Below are positions 8,161-17,084 of a stretch of 64,000 bases of DNA, one piece after another. The translations under genes were made by a program, and so were the position numbers. Below the pieces are notes generated by a model. It saw nothing but the letters and a program-made list of their open reading frames with translations, was not told the origin of the DNA and made no database searches. The stretch comes from JBATTK01 sp049670505 (GTDB lineage: Bacteria > Bacteroidota > Bacteroidia > Flavobacteriales > Flavobacteriaceae). How positions within the stretch are numbered: position 1 is the first letter of the stretch; each line of letters begins with the position of its first letter. The stretch is from positions 62,001 through 126,000 of the forward strand of contig JBATTK010000036.1 in NCBI GenBank assembly GCA_049670505.1, given 5' to 3'.

Positions 8161-9156
8161 ATGGGCAAAACAGCATCGGATAAAATACGGTTGGGAATTT
8201 TTGTAGTTCTCGGTACGGTTTTCCTGGTAGTAGCTGCATATCTAATTGGCAACAATCAGGACTTATTCAGTAAAACATTTACCATCAGTACCATCTTCAA
8301 CAATGTTAATGGCCTCCAGTTGGGAAATAATGTACGTTTTTCCGGCATCAATGTAGGAACGGTGAAAGGAATCGATATGGAAAACGATTCTACCATACGG
8401 GTTCGTATGGCCATAGAGCAACGGATGCAGACCCATATAACCAAAGATGCCATCGCCAGTATAGGTTCCGATGGCCTAGTAGGCAATATGATCGTTAACA
8501 TTATACCGGGCAGGGAATCCAGCAAGAGGATACAAGAAGGGGATGAGATTCCTTCCTATAGTAAAATTGGTACGGACGATATGATGAGTACCCTAAATGT
8601 AACCAACCAAAATGCGGCCCTTCTTACGGCGGACCTATTGAAGGTTACCCAATCCTTGACCCAAGGAAAAGGTACTTTGGGAAGATTGCTTAACGACTCC
8701 GTCATGGCCAACGATTTACAAGTGACGATTACTAATCTAAAGCATGCCAGCGGCCAGGCAACTTTGGTAATCGGTGAATTGAACGAAATAATCAGAAGTA
8801 CCCATTTTAATGAAAGTCCTGTGGGAGTTCTGCTCAACGATACTATTTCAGGTGGAAAAATAAAGAACATCATAAGCAACTTGGAAACCTCCAGTAGGGA
8901 AGTGGACGAGATGGTCAAAAATTTGAATACGGTGGTAAACGATTTTAAAAAAGGGGATGGTGCCATACATTATCTGACCTCGGATACCACTTTGGTCCAA
9001 AGTTTGGAGATAAGCATGAAAAATATTGAGGAAGGTACGGCTCGCTTCAATGAAAACATGGAGGCCTTAAAACACAATTTTCTTACACGTAGGTATTTTA
9101 AAAAACAAAAAAAAAATGAAAAGAGGGCTAAGCAGGACCAAGAAGACGAAAGATAA
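8161..9156 (+). CDS. mlaD: MCE-domain substrate-binding protein MlaD
   Basis: A 331-residue protein with one N-terminal transmembrane helix (about 11-29) followed by an MCE domain (about 38-115, FNNVNGLQLGNNVRFSGINVGTV). A long helical region rich in Asn and Thr follows, and the tail is strongly basic/acidic (KKQKKNEKRAKQDQEDER). MlaD-like proteins hold lipid in the periplasm for the MlaEF motor. It is 5 bases downstream of mlaF. The long C-terminal part, beyond the single MCE domain of E. coli MlaD, is common in Bacteroidota. Confidence 0.9.
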   Translation: MGKTASDKIRLGIFVVLGTVFLVVAAYLIGNNQDLFSKTFTISTIFNNVNGLQLGNNVRFSGINVGTVKGIDMENDSTIRVRMAIEQRMQTHITKDAIASIGSDGLVGNMIVNIIPGRESSKRIQEGDEIPSYSKIGTDDMMSTLNVTNQNAALLTADLLKVTQSLTQGKGTLGRLLNDSVMANDLQVTITNLKHASGQATLVIGELNEIIRSTHFNESPVGVLLNDTISGGKIKNIISNLETSSREVDEMVKNLNTVVNDFKKGDGAIHYLTSDTTLVQSLEISMKNIEEGTARFNENMEALKHNFLTRRYFKKQKKNEKRAKQDQEDER

Positions 9157-9329
9157 ACTAGAATGCCCTTGCTGATTGTATATTCCTTGGGCTTATCCTA
9201 TAAAATACTAATGGTTATTCGTTAATAGTCGGTTATATCCAAACGCTCCTTCTTTGTAATTCCTATGCCATATGCAGGAATAAGCGATACAAGAAACGTA
9301 GGTGGTCTTTATAGCATCCTGGATGGGAA

Positions 9330-9372
9330 TGACAATGGTCATTTTTCAACTCACATCATTTTTTTAGCTTCA
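9330..9372 (+). promoter_or_regulatory. FNR-type promoter: box 9330-9341, weak -7 element 9365-9372
   Basis: TGACAATGGTCA lies 62 bp (centre) before the USP start at 9398. The expected -7 position holds TAGCTTCA, a poor match, so activation would have to compensate. Confidence 0.55.
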
Positions 9373-9397
9373 CCAGATCAAGTCAAAATAGGAGATA

Positions 9398-10246
9398 ATG
9401 AAGACCATACTGTATGCCACGGACTATTCCGATAACTCAATTGCAGCTTTAAAGTTGGCGTATGCCTTGAGCAAGAAGCTCCACACAGGTCTGGTTGTTC
9501 TTCATGTGTTCGATATTGACGTAACGCTGGTGAGTCCCGTTAGTATCACCTATGCCCGTTTACAAAAGGAAACTTTTAAAAAGCACCGGAAAAACCTCAC
9601 GGAGTTTTGTGCCACACATTTGGAGATTGAACCCGATGGGGAAAAACTCCAGATTGCAGTGGACGATAACAGCTTGGTTTGGGATGGGATTTTGGAACAG
9701 TGCGAAGAATTTGGTGCGGAACTTATTGTTGTGGGGATGAAAGGAGGGAGCAAGATAAATGAAATTCTTTATGGCAGTACTCCAAAAAATTTAATAACTA
9801 GGGCCCCATGCCCCATTTTGGCCGTTCCTGAGAATATGGCAAAGCTGCGCATTGAACATATAATCTATGCAACCGCATTTGAACAGGCCGATATCTATGC
9901 CATTGAAAAGCTGGTTGACGTATATGTCCGACCATTAGGTGCAACACTTCATATGCTTCACATATTGACCAAAAAAGAGTATGCCGGGGAGGATCAGATG
10001 GAGTGGTTCAAAGAAATGTTGGAACAAAAGGTTTCCTATGCAAATATGAATTTTGAACTTCTGTTTTCCGAAGATATCTTTGGAACCTTAACAACATATG
10101 TATCGGAAACGAATGTGGATCTCCTGGTCTTGTTGGAGCGTGAGGGGCAGGGTTTTTTACCGTCCTTAACACATCGCAGTTTGGTAAAACGGATGACTTC
10201 GGAAAACATCATACCCTTGCTTAGTTTTAATAAAAAGTATCTCTAA
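9398..10246 (+). CDS. Universal stress protein, tandem domain
   Basis: A 282-residue protein of two USP domains. The first domain keeps the full ATP-binding loop G-2x-G-9x-G-S (G113, G116, G126-S127). The second domain lacks it and instead reads LLEREGQGFLPSL near the C-terminus. Unlike the proteins of the 45-62 kb array it begins ILYATDYSDNS rather than ILLPTDFS and is an outlying member. It stands alone between the Mla operon and a reverse-strand exporter, with its own FNR-type box. Such proteins bind ATP and support survival in growth arrest; the exact role here is unknown. Confidence 0.88.
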   Translation: MKTILYATDYSDNSIAALKLAYALSKKLHTGLVVLHVFDIDVTLVSPVSITYARLQKETFKKHRKNLTEFCATHLEIEPDGEKLQIAVDDNSLVWDGILEQCEEFGAELIVVGMKGGSKINEILYGSTPKNLITRAPCPILAVPENMAKLRIEHIIYATAFEQADIYAIEKLVDVYVRPLGATLHMLHILTKKEYAGEDQMEWFKEMLEQKVSYANMNFELLFSEDIFGTLTTYVSETNVDLLVLLEREGQGFLPSLTHRSLVKRMTSENIIPLLSFNKKYL

Positions 10247-10249
10247 GAT

Positions 10250-10927
10250 TCAATCTTTAATGATTCGTCCGTCTTCCATCTGTATAATCCGGTCGGTGCG
10301 TTGCGCAAAATCTAGGTCATGGGTTACGACCAAGAGCGAAAGCCCTTGTTCTTCCTTTAATTGCTTAAAAATCTGAAATACATTTTCGGCATTGTAGCTG
10401 TCCAAGTTGCCCGTAGGCTCATCGCCCATAAGTATGGACGGATTATTGATCAATGCCCTTGCAATGGCTACGCGCTGTTTCTCCCCTCCGGAGATTCGGG
10501 AAGCTCTTTTTTTTGCCAAATGATCAATATTGAGCATCTTCAATTTTAACATGGCGTCATTTTCAATTTCGACATGTGATTTTTTACCTAATTTCTTGGC
10601 AGGAAGCATTACGTTTTCCAATACACTGAATTCGGATAGTAAATAATGGAACTGAAAGACAAAACCAATGTACTCGTTCCTAATTTTTGATAATTCCTGA
10701 TGGGACTTTCCCGTTATTAGTTCCTCGTTCAAATATAATTGCCCTTCATAATCGGTATCCATTGTGGATAAAATATACAGCAAGGTAGATTTACCAGAGC
10801 CGGACTTTCCCATTATAGAGGTGAATTCTCCAGCTTCTATTTGAAAACCAATATCTTTCAATACATGAAAAGATACCGGTTTTTTAAAATGTTTGTTTAT
10901 TTCTTTGGCTTCTAAAACTAGGCTCAT
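10250..10927 (-). CDS. ABC transporter ATP-binding protein (MacB/LolD type)
   Basis: A 225-residue ATPase. Walker A is GKSGSGKS (40-47), the signature ISGGEKQRVAIARAL is clear, and Walker B is ILMGDEP. SGGEKQRVAIARALINNP and the LDSYNAENVF loop place it in the MacB/LolD group. It follows its FtsX-like permease by 9 bases. With the adaptor gene it forms a three-gene operon for a tripartite ABC efflux or lipoprotein-handling system. It converges on the USP gene with 3 bases between the stops. Confidence 0.9.
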   Translation of the reverse strand: MSLVLEAKEINKHFKKPVSFHVLKDIGFQIEAGEFTSIMGKSGSGKSTLLYILSTMDTDYEGQLYLNEELITGKSHQELSKIRNEYIGFVFQFHYLLSEFSVLENVMLPAKKLGKKSHVEIENDAMLKLKMLNIDHLAKKRASRISGGEKQRVAIARALINNPSILMGDEPTGNLDSYNAENVFQIFKQLKEEQGLSLLVVTHDLDFAQRTDRIIQMEDGRIIKD

Positions 10928-10936
10928 AGTTTGGCG

Positions 10937-12199
10937 TTAGGTTCCTCTGATGATACGTACAGGGTCTATTTTTCTCGCTTTGTTCGATGGCAGGTATCCC
11001 GCAATAAAAGTGGATATTAGGGCAAAGGAGATACCTATGACATAATACATAAGGTCATAATTAATGGGGTAAGTGGTAATCGTAGGGAGTGCTTCCGTTT
11101 CAAAAGCTATGTTATCTATGAGCCTAGAAAGGCCGTAGCCGATTATTAATCCCAGAACACCACCAACTGCACCTATGATCATGGCCTGGCTCATAAAGAT
11201 CAGCTGCACATCGGTACCGGAAAAGCCGGTGGCTTTTAGAATGGCAATGTCTTTCATCTTTTCATAGATAAGCATACTCAGAATATTATAAATACCAAAA
11301 CCGGCCACGATCAACAAGGTAATGGAAACAGAATAAGTAATGAGGTTCCGGATATTGGAGCCTGTTTCAAATTGTGCGTTGGCCTCATTGATATCGGTCG
11401 CCTTTATCCTAAATTGTTGCTCCAACCTTCTTGCCATAGGTTCGGCACCGTTAATGTCCAAGAGTTTTATGTTTATATCCGTGATATAATTTTCCGCCTC
11501 CCCTAGGATACGTTGAGCGGTTTTTAGATTTACAAAACTTTGGATATTATCTATTTCGGCTATACCACTTTGATAGACCCCTACAATTTTTAATGGGAAT
11601 ACGTCTCCTTTTACCGTACTGATTTGAACTCGGTCGCCCACCGAAAGCGACATTTTATCCGCGAGCCCTGAACCGAGCAAAATACCATTATCATTATTCT
11701 TAAGCGCTTCCGGTGTTCCTTTAACGATATAATCCCTCATATTGGAGAGACGTACTTCCTCCATAACATTTATACCGGTAAGGTTACCACCTAGCTCAAT
11801 AGATCCCGAAAGGTAAAATATCTGTGCACGTAGCTGTGGAGTCACTCCTTTTACATTGCCATCTAATTCTAAATAATCGAGGATGGGCAATGCATTATGT
11901 ATTTTCTTTTGGCTTTGTTTGGGTTTTATGGAGTGAACTACATTTAAGGCACCTTTAAACTCATTGTATAGTGAAATAGGTTGGTCCTGGGATGGCTCTA
12001 TTTCGTTGTACATATGGATATGAGGCGTTTGATCAAGGATCAGATCGTCCAACATCTGATTCAAACCCGTCATAAAACTCACCAGAGTAATGTAGGCCCC
12101 AATACCAAAAGTCACCCCTAGGGATGCTGTAATCGTAGACTTCATCTTGGTCAAAAGATGGGTCTTTGCAATATTTAGGATTACTTTCCAGTTTATCAT
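10937..12199 (-). CDS. ABC transporter permease, FtsX/MacB family
   Basis: A 420-residue permease with an N-terminal transmembrane helix (about 20-45), a large periplasmic MacB-type domain (about 50-290), and three C-terminal transmembrane helices (about 295-410). The segment YEKMKDIAILKATGFSGTDVQLIFMSQAMIIG is the classical FtsX-domain signature. It overlaps the adaptor gene stop by 4 bases. The substrate (antibiotic, peptide, lipoprotein or siderophore) cannot be inferred. Confidence 0.9.
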   Translation of the reverse strand: MINWKVILNIAKTHLLTKMKSTITASLGVTFGIGAYITLVSFMTGLNQMLDDLILDQTPHIHMYNEIEPSQDQPISLYNEFKGALNVVHSIKPKQSQKKIHNALPILDYLELDGNVKGVTPQLRAQIFYLSGSIELGGNLTGINVMEEVRLSNMRDYIVKGTPEALKNNDNGILLGSGLADKMSLSVGDRVQISTVKGDVFPLKIVGVYQSGIAEIDNIQSFVNLKTAQRILGEAENYITDINIKLLDINGAEPMARRLEQQFRIKATDINEANAQFETGSNIRNLITYSVSITLLIVAGFGIYNILSMLIYEKMKDIAILKATGFSGTDVQLIFMSQAMIIGAVGGVLGLIIGYGLSRLIDNIAFETEALPTITTYPINYDLMYYVIGISFALISTFIAGYLPSNKARKIDPVRIIRGT

Positions 12200-13311
12200 T
12201 CTTCCGGTCTTAAAATATAAGTGTCGGCATCTATACCGGATGTTATTTCAACTTCATCCATGCTTTGCAGGCCAACGGATATTGCCTTAATACCATTTTC
12301 GGTGCGCACTTTGGTTTCACTGATCAAATATTCCTTGGGGATAGTAAGCACTCCCTTTTTTTGCGCTACAATAATGTTACCTTCCCCTGCAAGTCCGGGG
12401 TATAGGATTTTGGGGGCATCATTGAAGATGGCCTCAATTTTAAAGGTTTGGGAGCGTTCGTCCTTTCTGGGATAAATTTTATGCACGGTGGCTTCAAATA
12501 CCTTGGAATCATAGGCATCCAGTGTAATTAGTGCTTTTTGTCCTATTTGGATTTTTACGATATCCACCTCATCAACTAGCATTTCAATAACAAATGCATC
12601 GCTACGTCCTATGGACGCTAGTGGTTCCATAGTGCTTACGATCTCACCTGGGTTCTTAAATAGTGCATAAACAGTACCGTTTATTTTACTGGCAACGGTA
12701 AAATCCTCGGTTGAGATCATGGAAGTCCTATAATTGTTCTCGGCCTGTTTTAGTTGTGTTTCCAATTCGTTTTTGGTACGATCATATCTACTTTGTAATA
12801 GGGATAGATTGTTCTTGGAAAGTTCAAAAGCGAGTTTTCGATTATCATATTCAATTTTAGATCCAATACGTTGTTCCCAAAGATTTTTTTGTCTTCCATA
12901 GTTTATGGAATCGTTTTTCAATTGAAGTTTTGCGGCTTTTATCTCATCTTTTATTCCGCTTAGGACCGCGGCTTTACCCATATAATTTTCCCGCGCCAAT
13001 TGTAGTGCCAGCTTTGCATTTTCCATATTTAATTTAGGGGTCGTGTTCACGATTTGCATTACGGGTTCATCTTTTTGGACAGTATCCCCTTCTTCTACCA
13101 AATTTTTGTCCAATAGTCCTCCAACCACGGCATAGACCTGGTACAGGCTATCCGGCTGAATGGTGACCGAGGAGTATACGGACTCGGTAATCTGCGTTTT
13201 GGTGGGTAAAATCCTGTCTTTTTTCTGGTTACAGGAAGCAATAAAAAGAAGCAATACCAGATATAAAAAATGTGATTTATTAGAATTGAATTTCATAAAA
13301 ACTTTTTGCAT
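12196..13311 (-). CDS. HlyD/MacA-type periplasmic adaptor lipoprotein
   Basis: Membrane fusion protein of the ABC exporter. I chose the ATG at 13311 (371 residues) because it gives a compact lipoprotein signal ending LLFIASC with the lipidated Cys at position 27; a start 36 bases upstream would place a charged stretch in front. A biotinyl-lipoyl-like segment (about 65-100) is followed by a coiled-coil hairpin (about 100-190) and a beta-barrel domain. The closing segment (GIDADTYILRPEE) is typical. It probably links the MacB-like permease to an outer-membrane TolC-type channel encoded elsewhere. Confidence 0.87.
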   Translation of the reverse strand: MQKVFMKFNSNKSHFLYLVLLLFIASCNQKKDRILPTKTQITESVYSSVTIQPDSLYQVYAVVGGLLDKNLVEEGDTVQKDEPVMQIVNTTPKLNMENAKLALQLARENYMGKAAVLSGIKDEIKAAKLQLKNDSINYGRQKNLWEQRIGSKIEYDNRKLAFELSKNNLSLLQSRYDRTKNELETQLKQAENNYRTSMISTEDFTVASKINGTVYALFKNPGEIVSTMEPLASIGRSDAFVIEMLVDEVDIVKIQIGQKALITLDAYDSKVFEATVHKIYPRKDERSQTFKIEAIFNDAPKILYPGLAGEGNIIVAQKKGVLTIPKEYLISETKVRTENGIKAISVGLQSMDEVEITSGIDADTYILRPEE

Positions 13312-13393
13312 GGTAAAATCTTCTTTTTTACGGGTAACGTACGGCAATTAGTCTAAAAAAAGGTTCCTGTTCATAGATAAGAAACGCTTGCTT

Positions 13394-14485
13394 TTATTTA
13401 GAAATCAAATTCGATTTTAGGAGAATAAACTCGCTTAAATTGGTTTTGTCTATAGCACCTACAAGTTTTTGGTCATTGGTTACCGGGAAGAAACTTTTTC
13501 TCTCTTTGGCGATCAAATCGAATATTTCCTTGAGTTCCTTGGAAACATCTACGGTCTGGAACGAAGTATTCATAATATCCCTAACCAAAAGGGAGTTGTT
13601 ATGGGTTTGCCCAATAATATCCTTGTAATATACGATGCCTACGATTTTTTCATTTTCAACGATTATAAAATCCTTTTCTGTCCCGGCCAACAATAGATCT
13701 ATCATATCTTGAACGGTATTTTCCGGGGTTCGTATCGTAATATTGGTCAACATAGCGTCCTTTATGGTATGGCCTTCCAACAAGGAAATCTGTTGTACCA
13801 TTTTATTTTCACCATAGGCACCAATAAAAATGAACAATGCGATCAATATCAAAAAGGGGTTGAACAGGAACCCGAAGATAAAAAAGACTACTGCTAACAT
13901 TTGTCCTATGGTTGCCGCAATATCCGTTGCCTTTGTCCTGTCCATTCTATAGGCCAATAAGGCTCTGAGTACACGGCCGCCGTCCATAGGGAAAGCGGGA
14001 ATTAGGTTAAATATGACCAGCATAACATTAGCGATAAAGAGATAGAACAAAAAAGTCCGTGGACTGGTTTCACGTAAAGATTCCAATAGCTCCAAAGGGG
14101 CAATACTAAGATAGCTTTGCACGGGAATTAGTAAGAAAAGCAAAATGGCAATAAGGACATTTACGGCAGGTCCGGCTAGTGCCACTAGCAATTCTTCTCT
14201 GGGTTTTTCGGGCATTTTCTCCAGGGAAGCTACCCCTCCAATGGGTAATAGCGTAATTTTTTGAGTCCTTATATTGAATTTTTTTGCCGTCAAAGCGTGT
14301 CCCAGTTCATGTAGTACCACACATAGGAACAGCACAAGAATAAGGCTCATACTGAATAAAGTAGACGCTAAAGTGCCACCCCGCTGTAACTCCGAGAAAA
14401 TTATCCAAAGTAATAAAAGGGCAAAGGTCCAGTGTACCTGTATTTTGATATTTGCTATTCGCCCAAGGTTCCATACACCCTTCAT
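13394..14485 (-). CDS. Site-2 protease family zinc metalloprotease with CBS domains
   Basis: A 363-residue M50 intramembrane protease. The zinc motif HELGH is at 59-63 in a membrane segment, and the second metal ligand lies in FPMDGGRVLRALLA. About six hydrophobic segments are followed by two CBS modules (about 235-355), which may sense adenine nucleotides. This is the SpoIVFB-like branch. It might cleave an anti-sigma factor or clear membrane stubs, but no partner is encoded nearby. An FNR-type box stands 59 bp (centre) upstream of its ATG, so it too may be induced at low oxygen. Confidence 0.9.
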   Translation of the reverse strand: MKGVWNLGRIANIKIQVHWTFALLLLWIIFSELQRGGTLASTLFSMSLILVLFLCVVLHELGHALTAKKFNIRTQKITLLPIGGVASLEKMPEKPREELLVALAGPAVNVLIAILLFLLIPVQSYLSIAPLELLESLRETSPRTFLFYLFIANVMLVIFNLIPAFPMDGGRVLRALLAYRMDRTKATDIAATIGQMLAVVFFIFGFLFNPFLILIALFIFIGAYGENKMVQQISLLEGHTIKDAMLTNITIRTPENTVQDMIDLLLAGTEKDFIIVENEKIVGIVYYKDIIGQTHNNSLLVRDIMNTSFQTVDVSKELKEIFDLIAKERKSFFPVTNDQKLVGAIDKTNLSEFILLKSNLISK

Positions 14486-14507
14486 ACCGACCTAGATTTC
14501 TTTTTGG

Positions 14508-14550
14508 TGAAATTATCTACTTTGCGGGCAATCGGCAATGACATTTATCA
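14508..14550 (-). promoter_or_regulatory. FNR-type promoter for the site-2 protease: box 14539-14550
   Basis: TGACATTTATCA on the intergenic side is followed, reading the reverse strand, by TAATTTCA at 14515-14508 after 23 bp. The start codon of the protease gene is 59 bp from the box centre. Confidence 0.6.
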
Positions 14551-14730
14551 TATAGTCTTCAAGTGGATGCCATTACCTCTGATAGCCTCCCGAAAGTTTC
14601 GGTTGTAGAGATGCTAAGATGAATGCAGCATCGAAATATCAAATGTTAGGTACGGTAGTTACGGCAAATGTATTTGGAAAAGAAGTCGCGCAAAACTTGG
14701 ATAAGCAGTGAACGTAAAAAGCTCAAAACA

Positions 14731-14773
14731 TGACAGATGTCATTTTTTGAGCCGGTAAAGACCCATAATTTAG
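14731..14773 (+). promoter_or_regulatory. FNR-type promoter with no nearby coding gene: box 14731-14742, -7 element 14766-14773
   Basis: TGACAGATGTCA, 23 bp, then TAATTTAG. The reverse direction has no -7 match at the same distance, so the promoter points forward. The next coding start on that strand is at 15207. Confidence 0.55.
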
Positions 14774-14779
14774 CAGCTA

Positions 14780-15045
14780 GAATGAATAAGGTTCGTTGAA
14801 ACAAATTAGGATTGCTAGGAGTATACAGTTTTTAATGTGACAATACATTAGAAATTGAAATGAGATAGCAAAGGTCCTTGTCGCCTTAAAGTGATAATGG
14901 CCGAATTGATGAAATCGACACTGTTTCTAAGAGAATCGACCTTTACGTTATTTTGGTAATAAAGTAATTTAAAGATTGATTTGACATATTGACAAACACG
15001 ATTTCTCATAGGAAACAGGAGGCCTTGGCTTCCTGTTTCTGTTTT
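14780..15045 (+). ncRNA. Candidate FNR-activated small RNA (or long leader of the 15207 gene)
   Basis: An FNR-type promoter predicts transcription from about 14780, and a strong terminator-like hairpin ends near 15045. Between them only very short ORFs occur (for example MNKVR at 14782 and a 20-codon frame at about 14895), none convincing. The simplest reading is a non-coding RNA of about 265 nt. The alternative is an attenuated leader for the GCS2-CBS gene. No known RNA family was recognised. Confidence 0.3.
15012..15045 (+). terminator. Rho-independent terminator-like hairpin
   Basis: GAAACAGGAGGCC, a TT loop, then GGCTTCCTGTTTC forms a 13-bp stem with one G-U pair, followed by TGTTTTT. 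No forward-strand coding gene ends upstream of it, which supports a non-coding transcript. Confidence 0.6.
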
Positions 15046-15206
15046 TGACAGTAGCGGTTGAAAGGATATCCTTTATAGATTTATTGTACTTGTAAAAACG
15101 CTGGCAATTCGGATTTATTTAATGTATTGTTTTCAAGGAAATAAATACTAAATTGAGAAATGCAATAAGCAATATATAATCCTAGTGTAAATGAAAAAAA
15201 CTATGT

Positions 15207-17084
15207 ATGGGAGTTCACCAAGTTCGTAAGGTCAGTAGTATTGAATCCAGGGCAGAGTTCATAAATCACCTACTCGAAGATATCAAGGCACTGGAACTAA
15301 TGTTGGAAAATGGTTTAATTGAAAACGATGTGGTCCGAATAGGTGCGGAACAGGAACTTTGCCTGGTTACAGATGCCTGGCGTCCTTCAAAATATGGTCC
15401 AGAGATATTAGAAGCTATTAATGACCCTCATTTTACGACCGAAATAGCACGTTATAATCTTGAAATCAATTTAGATCCATGGGAATTGAAACAAGATTGT
15501 TTCTCCAAGGTTGAAAACGAACTAAGAGACTTTTTGGGGAAAGCGGCGCGTAAGGCTCAAAAACATGATGCCAAAATTGTGCTTACAGGGATATTACCTA
15601 CAATTAGCAAAAACGAATTGCAATTGGATTATATGACACCAAGCCCAAGATATGATGCGCTCAATGTCATTATAAAAGAATTACGGGGAGCAGATCCCGA
15701 ATTAAATATCCAAGGTGTTGATGAACTCTGTATTATTCATGATTCCGTTTTGTTCGAAGCATGCAATACCAGTTTTCAATTACATTTACAGGTCGATCCC
15801 AAGGATTTTGTTGCCAGTTATAATTGGGCGCAGGCGATTTCTGGTCCCATATTAGGAATTTGCGCCAACTCCCCCCTGTTATTAGGTCGGGAGCTTTGGA
15901 ACGAAACGCGCATCGCCCTTTTTCAACAAAGTATAGATACAAGACGTTCCTGTTACGCATTAAAAGATCGACAGCCTAGGGTAGCCTATGGAAATCAATG
16001 GGCCACTGGATCTATTGTGGAAATTTTTAAAAATGATATTGCCAATCATGAAGTAATGTTGGCTACGGATATTTCCGATAATTCCCTTGAAGAACTTAAA
16101 AAAGGGACTATACCCAAACTTAGGGCGCTAAATCTTCATAACGGAACTATTTATAGATGGAATCGGCCCTGCTATGGAGTAGGGGGAGGGAAAGCCCATG
16201 TTCGAATAGAAAATAGATACATTCCGGCGGGTCCTTCCGTGCTTGATGAAATGGCCAATTTTGCTTTTTGGGTCGGATTGATGAAAGGTAGGCCATCCAA
16301 GTTCGACGACATACCCAATTGTATGGATTTTCGTGATGCAAAGGGCAATTTTATAAAGTCCGCACGCACCGGGAAAGCTTCCATGATGCTTTGGGAAGAC
16401 CAACTTATACCCGTACACGAGTTGGTTTTAAAAGAATTATTGCCCATAGCATATGCAGGTTTGGAAGGTGCATCAATAGACAAATTGGATATTGAACGAT
16501 TGTTAGGTGTTATTGAAAAACGTGCAGCCGGCCATACGGGGGCACAATGGAGTATTGCAAACTATCGCCGACTAAAAAAAGAAATGAAGCAAGATGATGC
16601 CTTGGTAAATTTGACCAAGACCATTTACGAAAATCAACAGACCGATAGGCCGGTACATGAATGGTCCTCGGTAGGAAAACACCATGAAAATAATAAAAAC
16701 GCGCATTTGGCAGGCCATATTATGTCTACCCAAATGTTTATTGTGAATGAAAATGACCTGGCCGCTTTGGCTACCAGCGTTATGAAATGGAAGAACATTC
16801 ATCATATCCCCATTGAGAACAGGACCAGAGATCTATGTGGATTGCTTACATGGAGTCATATGGAACAGTATATGAAGGATAAAAAGGGAGTAGATGAACG
16901 TATCGTAGGCAATATTATGATAAAAGAGGTAATAACGGTATCTCCGGAAACCGAAATAAATACTGTTGTTGAACTAATGGAAACCAATAAAATTGGATGC
17001 TTGCCCGTAGTTCGGGGAAAGAAATTAGTAGGCATTATTACCAAAAAAGATATAACTTTATGGTCTAATGGTGATGGTATATAG
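15207..17084 (+). CDS. GCS2-family glutamate-cysteine ligase-like protein with C-terminal CBS pair
   Basis: A 625-residue protein. About residues 35-400 match the GCS2 carboxylate-amine ligase fold: VRIGAEQELCLV, ARYNLEINLDPW and ANSPLLLGRELWNETRIALF are typical. About 505-622 is a pair of CBS modules (GLLTWSHM and GCLPVVRGKKLVGIITKKDI). CBS modules usually bind adenosyl ligands and regulate the attached enzyme. A true gamma-glutamylcysteine synthetase role is not proven; family members make various gamma-glutamyl or related amides. It overlaps the next gene by 17 bases, so the two probably act in one pathway. Confidence 0.85.
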   Translation: MGVHQVRKVSSIESRAEFINHLLEDIKALELMLENGLIENDVVRIGAEQELCLVTDAWRPSKYGPEILEAINDPHFTTEIARYNLEINLDPWELKQDCFSKVENELRDFLGKAARKAQKHDAKIVLTGILPTISKNELQLDYMTPSPRYDALNVIIKELRGADPELNIQGVDELCIIHDSVLFEACNTSFQLHLQVDPKDFVASYNWAQAISGPILGICANSPLLLGRELWNETRIALFQQSIDTRRSCYALKDRQPRVAYGNQWATGSIVEIFKNDIANHEVMLATDISDNSLEELKKGTIPKLRALNLHNGTIYRWNRPCYGVGGGKAHVRIENRYIPAGPSVLDEMANFAFWVGLMKGRPSKFDDIPNCMDFRDAKGNFIKSARTGKASMMLWEDQLIPVHELVLKELLPIAYAGLEGASIDKLDIERLLGVIEKRAAGHTGAQWSIANYRRLKKEMKQDDALVNLTKTIYENQQTDRPVHEWSSVGKHHENNKNAHLAGHIMSTQMFIVNENDLAALATSVMKWKNIHHIPIENRTRDLCGLLTWSHMEQYMKDKKGVDERIVGNIMIKEVITVSPETEINTVVELMETNKIGCLPVVRGKKLVGIITKKDITLWSNGDGI

